Shown: positions 59,055 to 64,000 of the stretch, piece after piece | Layout of the letters: every line of letters starts with the position of its first letter | How positions within the stretch are numbered: position 1 is the first letter of the stretch | DNA from: Olsenella sp. SW781 | Lineage (GTDB): Bacteria > Actinomycetota > Coriobacteriia > Coriobacteriales > Atopobiaceae | DNA: 64,000 nucleotides | Reading direction: 5' to 3' | NCBI RefSeq assembly: GCF_012027725.1 | Contig: NZ_SJOU01000005.1 | Coordinates: 62,001 to 126,000 of the forward strand | Translations under genes and position numbers: made by a program | Notes under the pieces: model-generated | The model's input: only the letters and a program-made list of their open reading frames with translations | Told to the model about the DNA's origin: nothing | Databases searched by the model: none

Positions 59055-59425
59055 GCGTCCAGCCCCCTCTCGTGCAGGCGCTCGATCAGCGTCTGCTCCC
59101 TGAGCTCCTCGTAGGGGAGCCCCTCAAACCCCTCGGGCACCGCCATGCCGCGCGCGGCCAGTGATTGCGAGACAATCGTTGCCCCCTCTCGCGCCAGGGC
59201 GAGCTTACGGTCTCGCTCGATAACCTCGTCCGCTGCAAACTCGTCGGGCGCCCTAGATATGAGCTCCCTGATCTTCTCGGGCCGGTCCGCCAGCTCGGCA
59301 AAGCGCTCCCATAGAGCCCGTATCGCCTTGGTGGGCGTGAGTCCGGCCTTTGCAAGGGCAGAGTCACCAGAAGCCTTGAGTCCGGCGTCTATGCGTGCGT
59401 TAATCTGGGCAGATGATGCGTCCAT
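59051..59425 (-). CDS. RelB/DinJ-like antitoxin paired with PIN toxin
   Basis: 124 aa from ATG 59425 (AAAGGAG upstream); the frame extends to 59473 without a ribosome site. ASSAQINARIDAGLKASGDSALAKAGLTPTKAIRALWERFAE is the ribbon-helix-helix pattern of RelB/DinJ, while its partner is a PIN toxin. The C-terminus (LPYEELREQTLIERLHERGL) likely binds the toxin. A perfect inverted repeat lies just upstream. Confidence 0.82.
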   Translation of the reverse strand: MDASSAQINARIDAGLKASGDSALAKAGLTPTKAIRALWERFAELADRPEKIRELISRAPDEFAADEVIERDRKLALAREGATIVSQSLAARGMAVPEGFEGLPYEELREQTLIERLHERGLDA

Positions 59426-59449
59426 ACCGCTCCTTTCAATCGTAAAGCA

Positions 59450-59474
59450 GATGCTAGCATATTCGTCTAGCATC
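59450..59474. promoter_or_regulatory. Inverted repeat operator of PIN/RelB-type pair
   Basis: GATGCTAG - CATATTCGT - CTAGCATC, perfect 8-base arms, 25 bases upstream of the antitoxin start. It is a candidate autoregulatory site; the divergent helicase promoter begins 16 bases further on. Confidence 0.65.
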
Positions 59475-59489
59475 AGTTAGGCCACTTTC

Positions 59490-59518
59490 TTGCAATCAGA
59501 AACATTTGTTCGTATACT
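59490..59518 (+). promoter_or_regulatory. Helicase promoter with LexA-type (SOS) box
   Basis: TTGCAA (59490-59495), 17-base spacer, TATACT (59513-59518). GAAACATTTGTTCG (59499-59512) fills the spacer and is the exact complement of CGAACAAATGTTTC, a full match to the Firmicute LexA consensus CGAACRNRYGTTYC. Confidence 0.72.
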
Positions 59519-59542
59519 GGTCCCACCGAAGGGAGGGTCATC

Positions 59543-61912
59543 ATGGGCGTCTTCGACCGATACGCGCCGTTCGTGCAGGACTTCATCTATGCGCACGAGT
59601 GGGAGAGCCTGCGCGGCATCCAGGTGGCTGCGGGCGAGGCGATCTTCGACACGGACGACCATGTGCTGCTGTGCGCCTCCACGGCGTCGGGCAAGACCGA
59701 GGCGGCCTTCTTCCCCATCCTCTCGGAGTTCTGGGAGAGCCCTCCCGCATCGGTGGGCGCGCTCTACATCGGGCCCACCAAGGCCCTCATCAACGACCAG
59801 TTCTACCGCCTCGAGGAGCTTTGCGAGGAGGCCGACATCCCCGTCTGGCACTGGCACGGGGACGTCTCCTCCTCGCACAAGGCCAAGCTCATGAAGCGCC
59901 CGTCGGGCATCCTGCAGATCACCCCCGAGTCCCTCGAGGCGCTCCTCATGCGCCGTCACGCCGCCGTTGCCAAGCTCTTCTGCGACCTGCGCTACATCGT
60001 CATCGACGAGGTGCACGCGCTGCTGCGACAGGACCGCGGCGGCCAGTGTCTCTGCCTCATAGAGCGGCTGGCGAGAATCGCGGGCGTCCGTCCGCGACGC
60101 ATCGGCCTCTCCGCCACCATCGGCGACCCCGAGGCCGTGGGCGCGTTTCTTGCCACCGGCACCGGGCGCGACTGCGTGATACCTCGCGTGGATGAGCCCC
60201 CGCGCACCTGGCGCATCTCGATGGAGCACTTCTACAACACCGACCCTCAGGCAGACGAATCAGAATTCCTGACAACGAGAAGGGAAGTCGAGGCTGACGT
60301 CCTCGCAGTCGAAGCCGAGAGGACCACATCAGAGGGCCGGGGGTTATCCCCGCGCGCAGTTCTGCAGCCCGAAGGGCGAAGCTGTCTGAGCACGGAGGTA
60401 ACGCCCGCCCCTCCTGAGGCACCCACGGACCCGGCGCCGGCGAACGCCGACCCGGGCATCGGCTACATCTTCGAGCACACGCGCGGGCGCAAGTGTCTGA
60501 TCTTCTCCAACTCCCGCGAGGAGGCCGAGGAGGTCTGCACGACGCTGCGCGCGTACTGCGAGTTCAACGGGGAGCCGGACCGCTTCCTCATCCATCACGG
60601 CAACCTCTCCGCCGCCATTCGCGAGTCGGCCGAGGAGCAGATGCGCGACGACGCCTCGGACGTGAGCATCGTCGCCACGTCCACGCTCGAGCTGGGGGTG
60701 GACATCGGGCGGCTTGAGCGGGCGTTCCAGATTGACGCCCCCTTCACCGTCTCCAGCTTCCTGCAGCGCATGGGCCGCACGGGACGCCGGGAGCGGCCGC
60801 CCGAGATGTGGTTCGTCATGCGGGAGGACCAGCCCGAGCCCCGCACGCTCCTGCCCGAGACCATCCCCTGGAAGCTCCTCCAGGGCATAGCGCTCGTACA
60901 GCTCTACCGAGAGGAGCGCTGGGTGGAGCCCCCGCGCCTCGACCGGCTGCCCTACAGCCTGCTCTGCCATCAGACGCTCGCCATTCTCGCCTCGGAGGGC
61001 GAGCTCTCCCCCGCGCAGCTCGCAAGCCGCGTGCTCACGCTCACCTACTTCCACCGCGTCTCCACCGACGACTTCCGCGAGCTTCTCCGCCACCTCATCC
61101 GAAATGACTACGTCGAGCAGACCGAGGGAGGCGGCCTCATCGTGGGCCTCGCCGGCGAGCGCGTCACGAACTCCTACAAGTTCTTCGCCGTCTTCCAGGA
61201 GAACGTGGAGTACACGGTGCGGTGCGACTCGACGGAGATCGGCACCCTCTGCGCCCCGCCGCCGCCCGGCGAGAAGGTCGCCATCGCAGGGCACGTGTGG
61301 ATCGTCGACGAGGTGGACCACGAGCGTCACCTGCTCTACGTGACCCAGGTCAAGGGCAAGGTCCCCGCCTACTTCGGCGAGGTGGCCGGGGACGTGAACA
61401 CGCACGTGCTCGAGCGGATGAGGCGCTCCCTCGAGGAGCACGCCGCCTATCCCTACCTCATGCCGCACGCCCGCGCCCGCCTGCGCCAGGCGCGCCACGT
61501 CGCGGAGGCCTCCCGCCTCACCGCGGGCCCCCTCGTCTGCCTCGGCGAGAACGAGAGGGAGCAGACCATGTGGTGCCTGCTTCCCTGGCTGGGGAGCTAC
61601 GCGTTCTTGGCGCTCGAGCGCCTCATCAAGATCAAGTGCGCCGACGAGCTCGGCATCAAGGCGTTCAGCTCGTCTCGCCCCTACTTCATCACGTTTGTGA
61701 TGAAGGCGGACGAGCGCACGTTCCTCTCGGTAGTGAAGGACGCCGCGGAGCGCCTCACGGACCCGATGGAGCTGCTCTACCCCGCCGAGGTCCCCTACTT
61801 CGAGAAGTACGACGAACTCGTTCCCGAGAGCCTCATTCGAAAGGGCTTTGCCGAGGGCGTGCTGGACGTGGAGGGCATGCGGGCCCGCGTCGCGCAGTGG
61901 CCCCTCGCATAA
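59543..61912 (+). CDS. DEAD/DEAH-box helicase (BrxHI/Lhr-like)
   Basis: 789 aa, start after GGGAGGG. RecA1: CASTASGKTEAAF (K51), PTKALINDQFYRLEEL, DEVH in VIDEVHALL (~153-158) and GLSATIGDP. RecA2: CLIFSNSREEAEEV, VATSTLELGVDIG and LQRMGRTGRRERP. The C-terminal half fits the Lhr/BrxHI accessory region. A low-complexity stretch (~235-304, Ala/Pro/Glu/Thr) is inserted between the two RecA domains. It probably acts with the BrxD-like ATPase and TerB protein. Confidence 0.88.
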   Translation: MGVFDRYAPFVQDFIYAHEWESLRGIQVAAGEAIFDTDDHVLLCASTASGKTEAAFFPILSEFWESPPASVGALYIGPTKALINDQFYRLEELCEEADIPVWHWHGDVSSSHKAKLMKRPSGILQITPESLEALLMRRHAAVAKLFCDLRYIVIDEVHALLRQDRGGQCLCLIERLARIAGVRPRRIGLSATIGDPEAVGAFLATGTGRDCVIPRVDEPPRTWRISMEHFYNTDPQADESEFLTTRREVEADVLAVEAERTTSEGRGLSPRAVLQPEGRSCLSTEVTPAPPEAPTDPAPANADPGIGYIFEHTRGRKCLIFSNSREEAEEVCTTLRAYCEFNGEPDRFLIHHGNLSAAIRESAEEQMRDDASDVSIVATSTLELGVDIGRLERAFQIDAPFTVSSFLQRMGRTGRRERPPEMWFVMREDQPEPRTLLPETIPWKLLQGIALVQLYREERWVEPPRLDRLPYSLLCHQTLAILASEGELSPAQLASRVLTLTYFHRVSTDDFRELLRHLIRNDYVEQTEGGGLIVGLAGERVTNSYKFFAVFQENVEYTVRCDSTEIGTLCAPPPPGEKVAIAGHVWIVDEVDHERHLLYVTQVKGKVPAYFGEVAGDVNTHVLERMRRSLEEHAAYPYLMPHARARLRQARHVAEASRLTAGPLVCLGENEREQTMWCLLPWLGSYAFLALERLIKIKCADELGIKAFSSSRPYFITFVMKADERTFLSVVKDAAERLTDPMELLYPAEVPYFEKYDELVPESLIRKGFAEGVLDVEGMRARVAQWPLA

Positions 61913-61923
61913 CCCAAAGGCGG

Positions 61924-62021
61924 CTGTCCCTTTTGCCTCATAGGCGCACAAGAGAGGGCCCGAGCCGCGGGGGTAGACGGCTCGGGCCCAAGCGTGGAAA
62001 AGGGACTGTCCCTTTTCCACG
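61924..62021. terminator. Terminator pair and CTGTCCCTTTT repeats between helicase and hydrogenase
   Basis: GGGCCCGAGCCG - 10 bases - CGGCTCGGGCCC (61956-61989) is a 12-bp stem. CGTGGAAAAGGGAC - T - GTCCCTTTTCCACG (61993-62021) is perfect. CTGTCCCTTTT occurs at 61924 and 62006. The genes converge here. Confidence 0.8.
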
Positions 62022-63764
62022 TTAATGCATGGACCAGGCGTGGTGGTCGGTGTGGAGGAGCTCCTCCGCGAGCTCGGAGTTGGGCTCGCCCAGGAAGTCC
62101 TTGTAGATGGCCTGAATCGCGGGGTTCTCGTAGGAGTTGCGCAGCTTCGCCCTGCGGTCGAGGCCCCAGAGGACGTCGCCGCGGACGCCCGCCAGCTCCT
62201 CGCCGTCGTGGATGGGCTGGCCGCCGCCGCCCGCGCAGCCGCCGGGGCAGGCCATGACCTCGACGAAGTCGTACTCCACGGCGCCCTCGGCGATGGCGTC
62301 GAGAAGGAACGCGGTGTTGGCGAGGCCATGGACCACGGCCACGCGCACCGGGGTGCCCGCGAGGTCGAACGTGGCCTCCTTCCAGCCGTCGAGGCCGCGG
62401 ACCTCGGAGAAGGCATCGGGACGCGGGGTCTCGCCGGTCACCACGTGATAGGCGGTGCGCAGCGCGGCCTCCATGACGCCGCCGGTGGCGCCGAAGATGA
62501 CGCCCGCGCCGGTGGCGGTGCCGAGCGGCTGGTCGAACTCCTCCTCGGGGAGCGTGGTGGCGTCGATGTGCTCGGCACGGATCATGCGGTCGACCTCGCG
62601 CGTGGTGAGCGAGACGTCAACGTCCGGGTCGCCGCAGGCGTCGTTCATGACGGGGATGGCGACCTCGTGCTTCTTGGCCGTGCACGGCATGATCTCCACG
62701 CAGAAGATCTTGTGCGGGTCGATGCCCTTGAGCTCGGCGAAGTAGCTCTTGGTCACGGCACCGAACATCTGGCCCGGGGACTTGGCCGTGGAGAGCTGGT
62801 CGGTGAGCTCGGGGCGAACCGCCTTGACGTAGCGCACCCAGCCCGGGCAGCAGGAGGTGAACATCGGGAACGTGTTCTTCTCGTCAGTGGGATCCTCCGC
62901 GCGGTGCGCGAGCTTGTGCAGAAGCTCGGTGCCCTCCTCCATGATGGTGAGGTCGGCCGAGAAGTCCGTGTCAAAGACGTAGTCCACGCCCATCTGGCGC
63001 AGCGCGGCCACGAGGCGGCCGACGGTGGCCTCCTCGCGCGGGAGTCCCAGGCTCTCGCCCCAGGCGGCGCGCACGGCCGGCGCGATCTGCACCACGACGA
63101 CCTTCTCCGGGTCGGCGAGCGCGTCGAAGACCTTCTGGGTGTCATCGCGCTCGCGCAGGGCCCCCGTCGGGCAGTGCGTGATGCACTGGCCGCAGAGGGT
63201 GCAGTCGGACTCCTGGATGGTCATGCCGCCGCGGACGTTCACGCTCGTGTGCGTGGCGCGGTTGGCGAGGTCCCAGACGCCGAGCCCCTGGATCTTCTCG
63301 CACACCTGGATGCAGCGCAGGCAGTTGATGCACTTGTCGTTGTTGCGGATGAGCGGGAAGCTCTTGTCCCACGGGTCGTGCATGAGGCGCTTCTCGTAGG
63401 GCAGCTCGGTGATGCCGAGGTCGGCCGCCAGCGACTGCAGGGTGCAGTTGCCGGAGCGCACGCAGCTCGTGCACTCGGAGTCGTGCGTCGCGAGCAGGAG
63501 CTCCATGTTCATGCGGCGCGCAACGCGCACCTTGGGGCTGTTGGTGCGCACGACCATGCCCTCGAGCACGGTGTTGTTGCAGGCGGCGACGAGCTGGTCG
63601 ATGCCCTCGATCTCAACCACGCAGACGCGGCAGGCGCCGATCTCGTTGAGGTCCTTGAGGTAGCAGAGCGTGGGGATCTTGATGCCCACGGTGGCGGCGG
63701 CGTCGAGGATGGACGTGCCCTCGGCCACGCTCACGGCGCGGCCGTCGATGGTGAGGTTTACCAC
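62022..63764 (-). CDS. hydA: [FeFe]-hydrogenase catalytic subunit (NuoG-like N-terminus)
   Basis: 580 aa. N-terminal 2Fe-2S ferredoxin domain (CYLKDLNEIGACRVC..C), His-ligated cluster region, two 4Fe-4S motifs (CINCLRCIQVCEK and CTLCGQCITHCP), then the H-cluster motifs TSCCPGW, MPCTAKKHE and MACPGGCAGGGGQP. This layout fits the group A NADH-linked hydrogenases, which oxidise NAD(P)H and ferredoxin with H2 production. It overlaps the next gene by 7 bases, so they are co-transcribed. Confidence 0.94.
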   Translation of the reverse strand: MVNLTIDGRAVSVAEGTSILDAAATVGIKIPTLCYLKDLNEIGACRVCVVEIEGIDQLVAACNNTVLEGMVVRTNSPKVRVARRMNMELLLATHDSECTSCVRSGNCTLQSLAADLGITELPYEKRLMHDPWDKSFPLIRNNDKCINCLRCIQVCEKIQGLGVWDLANRATHTSVNVRGGMTIQESDCTLCGQCITHCPTGALRERDDTQKVFDALADPEKVVVVQIAPAVRAAWGESLGLPREEATVGRLVAALRQMGVDYVFDTDFSADLTIMEEGTELLHKLAHRAEDPTDEKNTFPMFTSCCPGWVRYVKAVRPELTDQLSTAKSPGQMFGAVTKSYFAELKGIDPHKIFCVEIMPCTAKKHEVAIPVMNDACGDPDVDVSLTTREVDRMIRAEHIDATTLPEEEFDQPLGTATGAGVIFGATGGVMEAALRTAYHVVTGETPRPDAFSEVRGLDGWKEATFDLAGTPVRVAVVHGLANTAFLLDAIAEGAVEYDFVEVMACPGGCAGGGGQPIHDGEELAGVRGDVLWGLDRRAKLRNSYENPAIQAIYKDFLGEPNSELAEELLHTDHHAWSMH

Positions 63765-64000
63765 TGCTCGATCCTCCCCCCGCGGAACGCGCCAAAGCCG
63801 AAGTGGTCGCAGCGCAGGCAGCGGGATGCCTCCTGGCGCGCCTCCTCGTCGGTGAGGCCGTTCTCGACGATGTCGAAGTCGTTGATGCGCTCGGCGGCCT
63901 CGCGCTCCCGCATCTCGCAGCGGGCGCAGGAGATCTTGCCCTTGAACTGCACGGGGGGCAGCTCCACGTCAAGCTCGATCTGGTGGTTGTAGCCGAGGTA
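63758..64000 (-). CDS. C-terminus of oxidoreductase partner of the hydrogenase (partial)
   Basis: The last 80 residues of a gene running off the window; the start is beyond 64000. The end, with CARCEMREREAAERINDFDIVENGLTDEEARQEASRCLRCDHFGFG, resembles the cysteine-containing tail of GltD-like or NuoF-like flavoproteins (EA-RCLRCD). Given its overlap with the hydrogenase gene, it is probably the flavin/NAD(P)-binding subunit. Identity beyond this is not visible. Confidence 0.65.
   Translation of the reverse strand, partial: YLGYNHQIELDVELPPVQFKGKISCARCEMREREAAERINDFDIVENGLTDEEARQEASRCLRCDHFGFGAFRGGRIEQW

Overview
The window is a high-GC bacterial chromosome segment with dense genes on both strands. 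Several features point to an anaerobic Gram-positive actinobacterium of the class Coriobacteriia, in the Olsenella/Atopobium/Collinsella neighbourhood. These are a cytosolic [FeFe]-hydrogenase, a GGGtGRT/iron-sulfur scaffold gene pair typical of anaerobes, sortase substrates with an xPATGD motif, an oligopeptide ABC operon with an M3 oligopeptidase nearby, and the very strong GC3 bias. The class is inferred from gene content and style; no rRNA or tRNA gene is present to fix it.

Layout. 1-2.3 kb: a radical SAM/SPASM peptide maturase coupled to a 22-codon ORF, a DUF2975 membrane protein and an XRE regulator. 2.3-7.1 kb: NudC, an EamA transporter, a RelB/YafQ toxin-antitoxin pair and the scaffold/GGGtGRT pair. 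7.1-11 kb: a RAYT (Y1 REP-associated transposase) among many copies of its probable REP repeat, a DUF1893 protein, PspA and a TPM-domain protein. 11-18.7 kb: an opp operon (A-B-C-D-F plus a small membrane protein) in which OppC has a very large extracytoplasmic insertion. 18.9-27.6 kb: acetyltransferase, small membrane protein, M3 peptidase, DegV, glutamate racemase, a large membrane protein and a PadR/HAAS pair. 27.6-30.1 kb: a low-GC islet of lipoprotein genes bounded by an 18-bp direct repeat, with a striking structured leader. 30.1-31.5 kb: FKBP isomerase and a HigB/XRE-type TA pair. 31.6-42.5 kb: a carbohydrate cluster with LacZ, MetY, an RpiR regulator, two class II aldolases, a fructose-family PTS (IIA, IIB, IIC) and a divergent ROK kinase sharing TGTTTCA/TGAAACA operators. 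42.5-48.8 kb: fumarase, a SixA-CHAD fusion, HtpG and a spermidine synthase-like protein.

48.9-61.9 kb is the most unusual part. Three genes that resemble parts of a defence-type cassette lie in one orientation: a TerB_N/TerB_C protein, a BrxD-like (DUF2791) ATPase and a BrxHI/Lhr-like helicase. They are separated by cargo: a 5'-nucleotidase and another surface protein with sortase signals, two LytTR regulators (one frameshifted) and a PIN/RelB-type TA pair. LexA-like boxes abut the -10 elements of the ATPase and helicase promoters. The window closes with an [FeFe]-hydrogenase catalytic subunit and the C-terminus of a partner oxidoreductase.

Several palindromic repeat families fill gene 3' ends: the RAYT/REP unit, a GGGACGGG..CTCTCAGGG family, a GGGGCCGTGGCAG family and a CTGTCCCTTTT family. 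Two intergenic spaces carry palindromes inserted inside palindromes.
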